Below are positions 39,329 through 49,439 of a stretch of DNA of 64,000 nt, one piece after another (the first letter of the stretch is position 1; each line of letters starts with the position of its first letter). This stretch comes from Streptacidiphilus sp. 4-A2. GTDB taxonomy: Bacteria; Actinomycetota; Actinomycetes; Streptomycetales; Streptomycetaceae. The position numbers and the translations under genes are program-made. The stretch lies in assembly GCA_014284505.1 (NCBI GenBank), contig JAAFYY010000003.1:1-64000 (forward strand), read 5' to 3'. The notes beneath the pieces are model-generated. The model ran no database searches, was not told the origin of the DNA, and saw nothing but the letters and a program-made list of their open reading frames with translations.

Positions 39329-39666
39329 TTGACCACGATCGTAGCGGCGGCCCGGCCGCCCAGGCAACCTTCCTCAGCCCCGGCGATGAGCTGCTGCGGC
39401 GCGTCATCGACACCCAGATCGGCCCTCGCATCGAGGGCGCGACCTACCAGAACGTCGACGGGATCTTCCTGGTCCTGGACGTGGTCCGCGACCCGGAGCG
39501 CGCCCGCGAGTTGCTGGGCCGCCGCAGCGCCCACTGGGCCCTGGTCGTACGTGACGTCCTGCGCCACGATGGCCAGCCCTTCGCGATCGGCTCGGTGTGG
39601 ACCACCGCCGACCAGCTGGTCCCCACCGCCACCGCGTCGGCCCGAGCGACGGGCTGGACGCGGTGA
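39329..39666 (+). CDS. Unknown protein (about 112 aa), one frameshift
   Basis: Probable TTG start after GAGG. Following an indel near 39355 it reads TFLSPGDELLRRVIDTQIGP, RIEGATYQNVDGIFLVLDVV and ALVVRDVLRHDGQPFAIGSV. Mixed alpha/beta. The TGA overlaps the GTG of the ATPase gene. Family unknown. Confidence 0.5.
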
Positions 39667-40146
39667 GCGCCGCGACCGTCCACGGCACCGGGACCACCGT
39701 GTTTGTGCAGCGGCCGCCGCTGCCGAAGACGAAGGACGGCTTCTACCTTCGCCACCGCGACGGCGGCCTGGTCGCGCACATCACCGCGACCCAGGACACC
39801 CTGAGCGACCTGCGCCGGCTCGCCCGGATGGCGCTCCTCTTCTACGGCGCCACCAGCGACCACGCCGACACCGCGCAGCTGGTGCTCTCCGAGCTGGTCG
39901 GCAACGCCGTCCGGGCCTGTGGCGAGCACGACGTGCCGCTGGTCATCGAGGCGTACACCACGGTCGACGGCGTCACGGTGACCGTGCACGACCCGGTCCC
40001 CGAGCTGCTGCCGCACCGCGGCACCGCGCGATGGACAGCGACCAGGCCGTGGGCGGCGGGGCCTGCCGCTGCTGGACCTGCTCGCCCCCGGCTGGAGCAT
40101 CGAGTCCTCGCCGATCGGCAAGCAGATCCGCTGCAACCTCGCCTGA
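39663..40146 (+). CDS. Anti-sigma/RsbW-type histidine-kinase-like ATPase
   Basis: About 161 residues, GTG overlapping the previous TGA. The N-box is QLVLSELVGNAVRACGEH, followed by VTVTVHDPVPELLPHRG and, after an indel near 40053, VGGRGLPLLDLLAPGWSIES (G2-like box). This is the GHKL fold of soluble anti-sigma kinases, widespread in Streptomyces. The G1 box is HDPVP instead of the usual DxGxG, so catalysis may be weak. Confidence 0.8.
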
Positions 40147-40222
40147 AGCAGCATCCCCGCCCGGACCCCGCACTGGTCTGGGCGGCCTCCCCTTTGCACA
40201 CGTCACCGGCTGGGAGGCCGTC

Positions 40223-40750
40223 ATGAAGCAGAAGCAGCGCACCCCGAACCCCTACTACTCCTTCGACCTGGGCGCCATCGCCGCGGACGCCGCCGCGCTG
40301 ATCGCCCGCGGGCGGTCGGCGAAGGTCGCTTGGCGCGAGGCCTCGAGCCACCGCCGCTGGCTCGCCCTCCAGATCGGCCCGCGCCGGGTCGGCGGCGTCT
40401 ACCGCTCCTACACCGGCGACGTCTACGAGGTCCTGGAGCTGGACCGGGGGCCGCGCAGCGAGTGGCCGGTCGCCTGGCAGATCACGGTCCGCACGCTGGG
40501 CTCCAGCCGGATCCGCCGGCACTGCACCGCCTGGGACGAGCGCGACCAGGTCCTGGTCGAGCCGGGCGAGCACCTGGAGTCCGCGCACCTGCGGGACGAG
40601 ATCGAGCACCCCGTCGAGACGGCCGCGTTCCAGCGCGCGGCGCCCGGCTACGCCGCCGCGCTCGCCCTGGTCAGCAGCCTTCGCGCCCCGCGTCAGCTTC
40701 TGGCCTTCACGATGCCCGCCACTCTTGCCGCGACGGAGGCAGTCCGATGA
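40223..40750 (+). CDS. Unknown protein (175 aa) before whiB
   Basis: ATG 40223 behind GGGAGG. Central beta-rich part: RRVGGVYRSYTGDVYEVLEL, VAWQITVRTLGSSRIRRHCT, AWDERDQVLV. The C-terminus is helical. Intact; its TGA overlaps the WhiB ATG, so it is translated together with that regulator. Family unknown. Confidence 0.6.
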   Translation: MKQKQRTPNPYYSFDLGAIAADAAALIARGRSAKVAWREASSHRRWLALQIGPRRVGGVYRSYTGDVYEVLELDRGPRSEWPVAWQITVRTLGSSRIRRHCTAWDERDQVLVEPGEHLESAHLRDEIEHPVETAAFQRAAPGYAAALALVSSLRAPRQLLAFTMPATLAATEAVR

Positions 40751-41046
40751 CCATCCGCACCAGCACCAGCACCGACTCCTCCGCCGCATCCAAGGACTGG
40801 CGCCACGGCGCGGTCTGCGCGGAGGAGGACCCCGAGCTGTTCTTCCCGATGGGCAAGGGCAGCCCGGCGTTGTTCCAGGAGGAGGAGGCGAAGGCGATCT
40901 GCCGTCGCTGCCCGGTGATGGAGTCCTGCCTGCGGTGGGCGCTGGAGACCGGCCAGGCCCACGGCGTGTGGGGCGGGCTGAGCGAGGACGAGCGGCGCTC
41001 CATGCGGCGCCGCGCCGCCCGCAATCGGGCCCGCGCCGCGGCCTGA
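40747..41046 (+). CDS. WhiB-family iron-sulfur regulator
   Basis: 99 residues with the four cluster Cys C24, C52, C55 and C61 (VCAEEDPELFFP, ICRRCPVMESCLRWAL), the GVWGGLSEDERR turn and a basic C-terminus (RRRAARNRARAAA). WhiB proteins bind a 4Fe-4S cluster and RNA polymerase sigma. Translationally coupled to the upstream gene. A hairpin terminator follows. Confidence 0.92.
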   Translation: MTIRTSTSTDSSAASKDWRHGAVCAEEDPELFFPMGKGSPALFQEEEAKAICRRCPVMESCLRWALETGQAHGVWGGLSEDERRSMRRRAARNRARAAA

Positions 41047-41109
41047 CCGCGCCCGTCTGGCGGGAGCGTCGGCCGACTCGCCGCCCGCCCCGCAGCACCG
41101 CCACACATC

Positions 41110-41130
41110 GGCCGCCCGCCCCGGGCGGCC
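41110..41130 (+). terminator. Hairpin after whiB
   Basis: GGCCGCCC (41110-41117) and GGGCGGCC (41123-41130) pair perfectly with a 5-base loop. Confidence 0.6.
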
Positions 41131-41191
41131 CCGCTGTGCCGCCTCCAGCTCCTGGTGACAGTCCAGGAGCAAGACCACGAAGGAGTCCCCG

Positions 41192-41395
41192 ATGGCCGGG
41201 ATATTCGCCCGCCTGATCAGCCCGCTGCGCCAGATCGACGCCGACCCCGACCAGCTGGTCGTGGACGCGCACCGGCTGATCCAGGAAGCCGACAAGGAGA
41301 AGAGGGAGGGGCGGTGGCCCCTGGTGACCGCGTACACCGGCCTGGCGAGCGCGAAGATCCAGCTCGCCCAGTACCTCAAGGAGCACCGCGACTGA
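41192..41395 (+). CDS. Small helical protein (67 aa)
   Basis: ATG 41192 behind AAGGAG. MAGIFARLISPLRQIDADPD, QLVVDAHRLIQEADKEKREG, then LASAKIQLAQYLKEHRD. Amphipathic N-terminus and helical body. Intact; followed by a hairpin. Family unknown. Confidence 0.6.
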   Translation: MAGIFARLISPLRQIDADPDQLVVDAHRLIQEADKEKREGRWPLVTAYTGLASAKIQLAQYLKEHRD

Positions 41396-41420
41396 CCGCG
41401 GTCTGAACCACCCGCCGCGA

Positions 41421-41450
41421 CCCCGGCCGGAGTCGAACTCCGCGCCGGGG
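41421..41450 (+). terminator. Hairpin terminator
   Basis: CCCCGGCCGGAGT (41421-41433) and ACTCCGCGCCGGGG (41437-41450) form a long stem with a small bulge and a 3-base loop. Confidence 0.6.
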
Positions 41451-41617
41451 CCGGCGGTTCTCCCGCTCCGCCAAGGCCGACCAGGCCGTGGCGGAGCCGG
41501 AGAGCCGGAACGGCTCGGCAAAGCAGAAAGGCCCCGGCAAGGGGGCCTCTCCTTTGTTCTCGCGATCCGCTGACAAGGAGCGATTCGCATGGCCAACGCT
41601 ACCAGCGGGGGTGCCCG

Positions 41618-41883
41618 GTGAGTACAACCGCAGCCCCGGCCCCCGACAAGACGATGTCGGACGACACCTACGAGGCGGGCACCCCGCTCGCCGCCCTGCT
41701 GGCCACGGCCATCGCTGTCGTTGCCACCGTCCTGGCCCTGTTCGACCTGTTCACGAACGGGCTGTGGCCCACCTGCCTGCACCTGGCCGTCGGCCTCGCA
41801 GTGTTCGGCGCGGTCCGGCTGTGCGTGGGCCTGGCCTTGAACCCGTTCTTCCTCCGACCGACGACCCGGAGAACAGCCCATGA
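41618..41883 (+). CDS. Small membrane protein (about 88 aa)
   Basis: GTG 41618 (VSTTAAPAPDKTMSDDTYEA), followed by two hydrophobic helices LAALLATAIAVVATVLALFD and CLHLAVGLAVFGAVRLCVGL. An indel near 41860 restores the end PTDDPENSP and a TGA overlapping a 10-codon ATG frame. Probably a plasmid spread (Spd-type) membrane protein by position. Confidence 0.55.
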
Positions 41884-41908
41884 CCACGTACACAGGAAGG
41901 AGGCGGCG

Positions 41909-43730
41909 ATGACCGTCGAGACGACTGAGCCCAACCGCGTCGGCCGACTGCCCGGCGACTTCCCCGACCCGGCCCCCGGTGCCAGGCGCATTCCCGATCA
42001 GGCCGCCGCGCCGGCCGGGCCCGGGCAGCCGACGGCTGCGGTTCACGTGGTCACCCGTCAGGAAGCACTGGCCGCGCAGGCGTCCATCAAGCGGTTGACC
42101 GAGCTGGGCGTACTGCTGACGCGCGTGCTCGTCGCCATCGGCTCCGGCTGCCTGATCTTCACCTGCACCAACGTCACGCTGTTCGCGATGTCGCGCAACG
42201 TCCCGGGCTACATCGCCTGGATGCTGGACCCGCTGGCCTCGCTCGCACTGCTCACCGTCTTGTACGTCGACGGCGTGCTTACCGAGCACGGCGGTGAGCG
42301 CGCGGGTGCCTGGCCCGCATTCCTGCGCTGGTTCGCGGGATCTCGACCTGGCTGATGAACAGCTGGACCAGCTGGTTCCCGGACGGCCGGTTCCACCTCG
42401 TGCCCCAGCACCCGGACGCCGGCGGACTCCTGCTGCACTCCGTTGCACCGATGCTGCTGATCGCGCTCGCCGAGGCATCGTCCGGCTACCGCCGCTACCT
42501 CGCTCGCAAGCTGAAGGCCTTGCGCGAGATCGTCCAAGCCCGTGAGGACTACGAGCACACCCTGAAGGAGCAGCGCGAGCGGCAGGCCCGACTGGACCGC
42601 GAGCGGGCCGAGCGCGAGCGCACCGAGCGCGACCGCGCGGACCGCGAGGCCGCCGCGGAGTACCAGCGCCGGGAAAGCGAGGCGCAGCTTCGGAAGATCG
42701 AGGCGGAAGCCGAGGTTGAGAAGCTCGCCGCGAAGACGGCGCTCCTGGAACGCGAGGCGGAAATCGAGGCGGCCCGCACGGCTCGGGAAGCGGAAATCGA
42801 GCGGGAGCGCCGCCGGGATGAGCGCGAAAGCGAGGACGCCCGGATCCGGCGCGAAGCGGAAATCGAGGCAACCCGCCTGAATTCCGAGGCCGCTCGCGAA
42901 GCGGAGCGGATCAAGGCCCAGGGTGAGGCGCAAGCCGCCCGCATCCTGGCGGAGGCCCAGTCAGAGAGCGCGCAGAAGACCTGAGCCGTCAGCGGAAGAA
43001 GGAGGACGACGACGCGGAAGAGCGCCGCCGCAAGCAGGAGGAGCGCCTGCGCATCAAGCAGGAGCGAGGCACCTCGCAAACCGGCGACGCCTCCTCGGAA
43101 AACCAGCCGCGGTCCGGCTCGCGGAACCCCGGTCGCCCCTCGCAAACCGGCGTGCCGCCGGTGTCGGCGGCCGGGACGGTCCCTCGCGAAGCGCGGTCGG
43201 CGCTGCGCGAGCAGGCCGAACGCGAGGTCGCTCGCCGGATCCTCGAAGGCGAGGACATCTCCACCGAGGACCAGGCGGTCCTCGCGAACCGGTACGGGAA
43301 GCGCGCGACCTGGGTCGGCGACCGTATGCGGTCAGCGCGCCGACGGCTCGCGACCGACTCGGACTTCGAGCTGGCTGTCATCGCCTCCGCGCTGGAGGAT
43401 CAGGCCCCCGTCTCCCAGGAGACCCGGGACACCGAGCCTGCCGAGGTCGACGAGCAGCACGAAACACGCATGATTCCGAGAGCCATCGGCCTCTTCCAGC
43501 GGCTCCGGAGCGCGCAGCAGCCCGCACTGGAACCCGACCAAAGGGCCCTCCTGGCACCCTCGGTCGCCCCTCGCAGCCCTTGTCCGGCACCCAGCTGGAC
43601 GGAGCCGGTGCGGGGGTCGGCCGAGGCCGCCAGGCCGACCGCGTCACCCGCTCCACCCAGCCCGATCCGGCCCGATCAGCGGCCCGGAAAGTACCTTTTG
43701 CCCCCCAAGCCCGCCGTTTACGGAAAGTAG
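41909..43730 (+). CDS. DUF2637 / SpdB2-like membrane protein with coiled coil
   Basis: About 606 residues from ATG 41909 behind AAGGAGG. Four hydrophobic segments around residues 65-195: LLTRVLVAIGSGCLIFTCTN, YIAWMLDPLASLALLTVLYV, LLLHSVAPMLLIALAEASSG. Then about 150 residues of highly charged coiled coil (ERERTERDRADREAAAEYQR, EAEIEAARTAREAEIERERR). The C-terminal domain reads AREVARRILEGEDISTEDQA-like helical sequence and a Pro-rich tail. Frames shift at about 42345 and 42975. DUF2637/SpdB2 proteins help spread Streptomyces plasmids between mycelial compartments. Lies upstream of traB. Confidence 0.65.
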
Positions 43731-43858
43731 CGGCGAGGCGAGGCGAAGCGAGGCGAGGCGAGGGGGAAACCCCTCCCAGCCCCTGCTGAGCCCTCCAACC
43801 GGGGGCGATGGGGGTCTCTGCCCTCGCCTCGCGCCGCCTCGCCTCTCCTGGCCGCTAC
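43727..43858. repeat. 38-bp inverted repeat with GAGGC units, candidate clt
   Basis: Arms 43727-43764 and 43821-43858 match at 33 of 38 positions as inverted copies, separated by 56 bp. Each arm is built of repeated GGCGA/GAGGC units. The left arm contains the stop of the DUF2637 gene. Streptomyces TraB proteins recognise short repeats in a cis-acting transfer locus (clt) near tra; this is the best candidate here. The assignment is inference. Confidence 0.5.
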
Positions 43859-43878
43859 GCACTGTGAGGAGATTCGTC

Positions 43879-45081
43879 GTGGCAGACACCGCGACCGCGC
43901 CCCCGGACGCCATCAGCGACAGCACCACTACCGAGGGCCTGGACACCGCCGAATACACCATCGCCAACGACCCGGGGGCGCCGCAGATTCGGCCCCGGAG
44001 AAGGCGAAGGCCAGCCGCGGACGCCCCCAGGCGCTGCCGCTGCTGGTCCACGGAACGAACGCGACCGGCGTCGCCGCGGGCGTCGCCTACGGCGTCGCGG
44101 GCATGCCCGGACTCATCGCGGCCGGCGTGGCCGGAGCAGCCGTCGGCGTGGCCGCGCTGGCCGGCCGGAAGCGCTCGAAGGCCTCCGCCGCCCGCAAGTC
44201 CGCCGCCGCGAACCGGACCGGCGGCGGCTCCGGCCGGGCCGGGGGGTGCGGGCAAGGGCGGCCTACTCGGACGCGGCGGCGGTGCCGCCGGGGCGGCCGG
44301 ATGAACGGCAGCCGCAGCACCGGGGCCGGGGCCATGAACCGGCCCGGCGGCGGGCGCGCCCCGGCGGGCCGGGCGGCGGCAGGCACAGTCGCGGCGGCCC
44401 GGGCGTCCAGCTCGGCAAGGGCGGCGGGAACAGCCCCGGCACCCGCACCCCCGGGGGATCCGGCGGCGGCAGGAACCGGCCCGGAGGAAAGGCCGGTGCC
44501 GGTCAGCAGTCCCGCACCGGCAAGGCCTGGCAGACCCTCAAGGGCTGGGGCAGCAAGGCGCGCCGCAACAGCGGCGGCGCGGGCACCGGCTCGGGCGGCT
44601 CCGGGTCCTCCGGCGGCTCGGGCACGGGCTCGGGCAGCGGCTCCGGCGGCAAGACGTCCACGCCCGCCAAGACCCGCCTGGGCGCGCGCTGCAGAAGGCG
44701 CGCGGCTGGGCGGGCAAACTGCGCCGCTCGAACAAGAAGAGCGGCTCCACCAGCTCCGGCAGCGGCAGCCCGACCACGGGCCGTCTCTACCGGCTGCGCC
44801 GCGCCGCCGCCCGCAAGCTCGGGCACTGGGGGCGCTGCGCCGGCGCCGGATTCCTCGCCGGACTCGCAGGGCTGCTCACGCTACCCCTGGGAATCGTGTG
44901 GGGCTCCTGGCGCCTGCTCACCCGGCACCGCGACCCGCTCCACGCGTTCGCGTTCCCCGTCCGCACCGCCGGACGGATCTGGCGGTTCTTCTTCCGCCGC
45001 TCCAAGGCCCGCCACGACAAGGAAGCCAAGGCGGACACGCTCAACCTCAAGGTCAACAACCGAGGAAGGACACCGACGTGA
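43879..45081 (+). CDS. Gly-rich Spd-like membrane protein, frame broken
   Basis: About 400 residues, GTG 43879 after GAGGAG. Segments: VADTATAPPDAISDSTTTEG, LVHGTNATGVAAGVAYGVAG and LIAAGVAGAAVGVAALAGRK (hydrophobic). A long Gly/Ser/Arg-rich linker (SGGSGTGSGSGSGGKTS) follows, then the C-terminal hydrophobic pair GFLAGLAGLLTLPLGIVWGS and basic WRFFFRRSKARHDKEAKADT. At least four frame changes, mostly in the GC-rich linker. GTGA overlap to the next gene. Spd-type role inferred from position. Confidence 0.5.
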
Positions 45082-45838
45082 CCGGACCCTCTCTGACCGC
45101 AGGCACCACGGTGCTGGACGGCAACACCAGCAAGTTCGCGATGGCCATGCGCGCCACGCACTCCGCCTACACCGGCTACAACCCGCGCAGCATGATGGAG
45201 GTCGCTGCCGAGTACGCGGGCCTGCCCAACGGCATCCGCGCCGCGGCGCTGGCCGTGCAGCAGATGGCCGTCAACGCCGACCAGAAGTACCCGTGCAGCA
45301 AGAAGGCGCTGGCCAAGCTGAGCGAGGCCTGCGCGAAGCTGATCGCTGCCGCAGCCCGCGCGGACGGCATGGTCGCCTTCTTCCGCATGGTCCACCAGTT
45401 CGACATCGAGCGGATCGTCGCCCCCGGACGAACGAGTGGATGTGGAACGTCACCCCGACCGGGGCCGACGCCCCCGAGCAGGCGATGTTCATGCCCGGCC
45501 GCATCGAGTCCGGGTGCGTCCTGATGGCCGTGCTCTACCGCTCGTTCGAGCCGGTCCACATGATGCAGGTCGGATCCGAGTTCCAGGGCATGGCCTACGG
45601 GCTGACCGCCCTGGCCGACTGCGTCCAGGTCCTGTACGAGCGCACCAACGCGCTGTACCCGGTCGACGACCGCGTCACCGACGAGATCGGCAGGCTCGTG
45701 TCGATGATCCGTGCGGCCGCCGACGACGCCGCCCTGGCCACGAAGCTGTTCGTGGAGGACCACCGCCTGGAGATCAGCCACAACACCAACCCCCGCAAGG
45801 GCCCGGCCGCCGAGTCCATGTGGAACACGCCCCGCTGA
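45078..45838 (+). CDS. Conserved-looking transfer-region protein (about 253 aa)
   Basis: GTG 45078 overlaps the previous stop. Helical: GTTVLDGNTSKFAMAMRATH, SMMEVAAEYAGLPNGIRAAA, then after an indel near 45430 NEWMWNVTPTGADAPEQAMF, VLYERTNALYPVDDRVTDEI and a C-terminal EDHRLEISHNTNPRKGPAAE. No transmembrane helix. It directly precedes traB behind a strong hairpin; possibly a Tra accessory factor. Family unknown. Confidence 0.6.
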
Positions 45839-45862
45839 CCCCAGCGGATCCGCACCACCCAG

Positions 45863-45902
45863 AGCCGGTGGCCGACCCCGAACCCGGGGCCGGCCACCGG
45901 CT
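45863..45902 (+). terminator. Perfect 11-bp stem-loop before traB
   Basis: AGCCGGTGGCC (45863-45873) and GGCCACCGGCT (45892-45902) pair exactly. Likely terminator or attenuator between the upstream genes and traB. Confidence 0.65.
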
Positions 45903-45953
45903 CTGTCCACTCCTCCTTGCCGCCCCGCCCCTCCCGAACAGGAGTCCTTCCCC

Positions 45954-48374
45954 ATGTCGATGCGTCACTGGGACTGGTCGCTGCCCAGCGGCCACACCAC
46001 CTTCCTCGGATACGCCGCTGAGACCGCCGTGACCACCGTGGCGCTCGCCCCGCTGACCGGACTGCCCTGGCAGGCCGCCGCCCTGACCCTGGGCGGCGCG
46101 GCCGCGGCCGGAGCCGTCCACGACCTGCGCGTGGGTACCACAGCGGGCACCCTCACCACCCGCGCGCTCTCCTGGCTGACCGCCTCCGCATGGGCGTCCT
46201 GGGCGCTGGCGACCGCGCCGCTGCACTCCACCGGCTGGGCGACCGGCGTCGGCCTTGCCGCCGTCGGCATCGCCGCGAACGCGTCGGCGAACCGCACCGA
46301 ATCCGGCCGCTCCGACCGCAAGAAGCTCCTCAAGCTGCGCCGCGAGTCCGTCGGCATCCTGCGCGACTGGGAAGACCGCATGGCCCGCGTCGCCCGGATC
46401 GAGGGCTGCGTCGGCAAGGACGTCGAGCCCTGGCCCGGCAAGGTCGGCTACACCGTGGAGATGGACCTGCCCGCCGGCGGCACGGCCGTGGAGGACCTCA
46501 ACGGCTACGGCGGCAAGTTCGCCGCCGACCTGCGCCTGCCCGACGGCTGCGGTGTCGAGCTGTTCCCCGGCGCCAACCGCGGCACCATCCTGATCGAGGT
46601 CACCCTCAAGGACGTCATCACCCAGGACATCCCCTACCCCGACGACTACTCCGAGATCAGCCTCACCGAGCGGTTCCCGATCGGGCTGTACCGCAACGGC
46701 GATCCCGCGCTCGGCAGCCTGTGCAACGACTGCGGCATCCTGGTCGGGGAGACGGACGCGGGCAAGACGAACACCTTGCGCGTGGTCACCGCCCAGCTCG
46801 CCCGGATGCCCGACGCCCTGGTCTGGGCCATCGACACCACCGGCGGCGGCGTCGCCCTGCCGTGGATCACCCCGTGGGCCACCGAGGGCCTGGCGTCCGC
46901 GCCGATCGTCGACTGGATCGCGCACACCGACGACGAAGCGCGCCTCATGCTGACGATGGCAGCTGAGATCATCGCCGCCCGCAAGGCGGGCTACCAGCAG
47001 CTGATGCGCGAGAAGAAGTCCGACAACAAGCTCCCGATCAGCGCGGAGATCCCCGGCATCGTCATCATCACTGACGAGACCGCCTCCCTGCCCTACGACA
47101 TCAAGGCGATGATCGACAAGATCGAGCAGGAGGGCCGCGCGATGCGGGTGCGCGTGTTGGTCGCCGCGCTGCGCGCCACCCAGGACGCCATCACCGCGAT
47201 GATGAAGCTGATGTCGAAGTGGCGCGTCGGCATGACCGTCTCCGACCCGGAGGAGCTCGCCTACCTCTTCCCCGGCTACATCAAGATCGACCCGAAGGAC
47301 GCGCCGGTCGCCGGGTCCGGGTGGAACATGCACACCCGGCTCGGGCCCAAGAAGCCCACCGCGATGAAGGTCTGGCGCCTGGTCGACGAACTGATGGACA
47401 CGATCTGCGCGGCAACCGCCGGGCGGCGACCCCAGCTCGACAAGCTGTCCGCCTCGGTCGAGATGGGCGAGCACTACCCGCAGCGGTGGGCGCGCACCCT
47501 GCCCGACCTGTACAAGGGGCAGAAGCTCACCGAGTCCGCGCAGCACGCCATCGACAACGCCGGACAGATCATCGCCGCCGCGACGCTGCTCGCCTCCGCC
47601 CCGGTCTCGGCTGGCACCACTGCGGCGGCCCCCGCCGATGTGGTGCCCGCGGGCTTCGAGGGCTTCGGCGGTGCGGCCGAGCTGTTCGCCGCCGTCACCG
47701 CGCACCTGGACCCGAACGCCTCGCCGTTCGCGGTTCCGGCGGTCCCGGCACCGGCCGCCGCCGCGCAGGCGACGACGCTCCCCCGCCCCACCCGCCCGGT
47801 CGACCCGCGCGAGCAGGGCTGGGAACTCCTGGTCGCCGCCGGACGGGACGGCTACACGCCCAAGCTCCTGCACGAGGCGCTCCAGCAGCTCCTGGGCGAC
47901 GCCACCCCGGCGCCGCGCACGGTCGCCGGCTGGCTCAGCAAGTGGGCGGAGGACGGCAAGGCCGTCAAGGACGAATCCGTGCAGTACACCCGCTACATCG
48001 CAGCTTCGGCAGTCGCCCAGCAGCCCGCCCCCGGCCCGGCCGCCGTCGGGCCGGTGCCGATGGCCCTGCCCGAGGGCGCCGACGCGGAACTGGTCCTCCA
48101 GGCCGTGGAGTTGGTCGTGTCCACCCAGTTCGGGTCGTCCTCGATGCTCCAGCGCAAGCTGCGCATCGGCTTCGCCCTGGCCGGGACGCTGATGGACTTC
48201 CTCCACCAGCTGGGCGTCGTCGGACCCTCCGACGGCACCAAGGCCCGCGAAATCCTCGTTTCGACGGACGACCTGGAGGCGACAATGATGAGGCTGGCCG
48301 ACGAATTCGGCTACGACGCCCGCCACTTGGGCGCGATGAGCCTCGCGGCTGCCGCCGCTTCCACCAAGGAGTGA
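45954..48374 (+). CDS. traB: FtsK/SpoIIIE-type DNA translocase TraB
   Basis: Intact 806 residues. The N-terminus has hydrophobic segments within residues 20-110 (membrane anchor). Walker A is GILVGETDAGKTNTLRVV near residue 264, Walker B GIVIITDETASLPYD near residue 370. The C-terminal winged-helix (gamma) domain lies at about 710-790: LVLQAVELVVSTQFGSSSML, QRKLRIGFALAGTLMDFLHQ, LGVVGPSDGTKAREILV. Streptomyces TraB alone moves double-stranded plasmid DNA between mycelia, reading clt repeats with the gamma domain. It follows the DUF2637 and Spd-like genes, the typical order. Confidence 0.93.
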   Translation: MSMRHWDWSLPSGHTTFLGYAAETAVTTVALAPLTGLPWQAAALTLGGAAAAGAVHDLRVGTTAGTLTTRALSWLTASAWASWALATAPLHSTGWATGVGLAAVGIAANASANRTESGRSDRKKLLKLRRESVGILRDWEDRMARVARIEGCVGKDVEPWPGKVGYTVEMDLPAGGTAVEDLNGYGGKFAADLRLPDGCGVELFPGANRGTILIEVTLKDVITQDIPYPDDYSEISLTERFPIGLYRNGDPALGSLCNDCGILVGETDAGKTNTLRVVTAQLARMPDALVWAIDTTGGGVALPWITPWATEGLASAPIVDWIAHTDDEARLMLTMAAEIIAARKAGYQQLMREKKSDNKLPISAEIPGIVIITDETASLPYDIKAMIDKIEQEGRAMRVRVLVAALRATQDAITAMMKLMSKWRVGMTVSDPEELAYLFPGYIKIDPKDAPVAGSGWNMHTRLGPKKPTAMKVWRLVDELMDTICAATAGRRPQLDKLSASVEMGEHYPQRWARTLPDLYKGQKLTESAQHAIDNAGQIIAAATLLASAPVSAGTTAAAPADVVPAGFEGFGGAAELFAAVTAHLDPNASPFAVPAVPAPAAAAQATTLPRPTRPVDPREQGWELLVAAGRDGYTPKLLHEALQQLLGDATPAPRTVAGWLSKWAEDGKAVKDESVQYTRYIAASAVAQQPAPGPAAVGPVPMALPEGADAELVLQAVELVVSTQFGSSSMLQRKLRIGFALAGTLMDFLHQLGVVGPSDGTKAREILVSTDDLEATMMRLADEFGYDARHLGAMSLAAAAASTKE

Positions 48375-48376
48375 CC

Positions 48377-48679
48377 ATGGTCGAGACCGCGGATGAGGAG
48401 ATCGAGCGCCTGGAGGCCGAACGGCACTCCTACAGCGAGACGTTCAAGAACACCTCCGAGACCGATGCGGTCACTCGCGCGCACCTCCAGTCGGAGATGG
48501 ACCGGCGCACCGCCCGGATCCAAGAACTCCAGGAGCACCAGCCGCTGGGTTCTTCGCCCGCTGGGGCCTGCGCGTCGCCTCCCTCGCCCTGCTGTGGGGC
48601 GCCTGGGAGATCGGCCCGTGGTGGGCCAAGACCGGCTGCGTCCTGCTCGCCGCGTTCCTCGCCTTCTACAGCCTCGGCT
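48377..48679 (+). CDS. Small coiled-coil/membrane protein after traB
   Basis: ATG 48377, 2 bp after the traB stop. MVETADEEIERLEAERHSYS, DRRTARIQELQEH forms a coiled coil; after an indel near 48545 the frame FFARWGLRVASLALLWGAWE, WWAKTGCVLLAAFLAFYSLG encodes two membrane helices. Typical of small Spd-type proteins next to tra. Confidence 0.65.
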
Positions 48680-48790
48680 GACACCTCACCGCCCGCTTCG
48701 GCCCGACCCGGGCCACCAAGGACCCGCCCAGCCACCCGGCCGGGCGGGTCTTCGCGTTCCCCGCCCCCTTTCCCCGCCAAGGAGCACACC

Positions 48791-49439
48791 GTGGAACCCG
48801 CGACCTCACCCTCATCGAGCACCAGCAGGCCCCGCCCGCCCCCGCGACCACCGGCATGCCGGACCGTCGGCCTGCCGTACGGGGCCTGCCGTACGAGGGC
48901 CTGGAGAAGATCTGGGAGCTGTTCCCCCAGGCCCGGCCCGGCGGCCTCCTCGCCCAGGCCCCGCACGCCGCCGTGGGACTGCCCACCGACGAGGCGTACA
49001 TGGCCCGGGTCCACGACCTGGTGCGCAGGGAGGAAGTCCTCAGCTACCTGCGCGCCCAGTACCAGCAGGCCGCGCTCGCCCCGGCCCCGGTCTACTCCCA
49101 GGTCATGGCCCCGGCTCCCGCCCCGGCGCTACCGCCCGCCGTCCTGGCCGCCCCACAGCGCGCGGTGCCGACGTTCGTGTGGAAGTACAGCGCGGTCGCC
49201 CTGTCCACCGGCGGAGGGATCGCCCTGGCCGGTGAAGGTGTCCGTGCCGCGGCTCCCACCCTCGCCCATCTGCCCGCGATCCTCACCGCGACCGGCCAGG
49301 TCGTGATGAGCGTGGCTGGGCTGTTCGTGGTGGTCTTCCTCGTGCTCGCCCTGAGCGGAGCTTCGCGGGGCAGCGGCGGGGCGGCACCACGGTCAACATC
49401 CGCAAGGCGGTCTTCCGGCGCAACAAGTTCTACGGATGA
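48791..49439 (+). CDS. Spd-type protein (about 216 aa), frame broken
   Basis: GTG 48791 behind AAGGAG. Pieces: DLTLIEHQQAPPAPATTGMP, GLEKIWELFPQARPGG, EVLSYLRAQYQQAALAPAPV, two hydrophobic helices (SAVALSTGGGIALAGEGVRA, VMSVAGLFVVVFLVLALSG) and the restored C-terminus TTVNIRKAVFRRNKFYG. That VNIRKAVFRRN ending recurs in Streptomyces plasmid SpdB/SpdD-like proteins as I remember them. Indels at about 48820 and 49375. Confidence 0.6.

Noticed and set aside
41415..41480. tRNA-like sequence with a GGAGTTCGACTCC loop on the minus strand
   Set aside because: The T-arm-like part is present, but the spacing is too short for an anticodon arm and no acceptor stem forms; it is better explained as the hairpin at 41421-41450.
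39842..42871. Open minus-strand frame of about 1009 codons
   Set aside because: Antisense shadow of several well-supported plus-strand genes (ATPase, WhiB, DUF2637); low-complexity Arg/Pro/Gly sequence caused by GC bias.
45774..48326. Open minus-strand frame of about 850 codons
   Set aside because: Exact antisense of traB, which has Walker motifs and a gamma domain; the antisense product is Gly/Asp/Val-rich without motifs.
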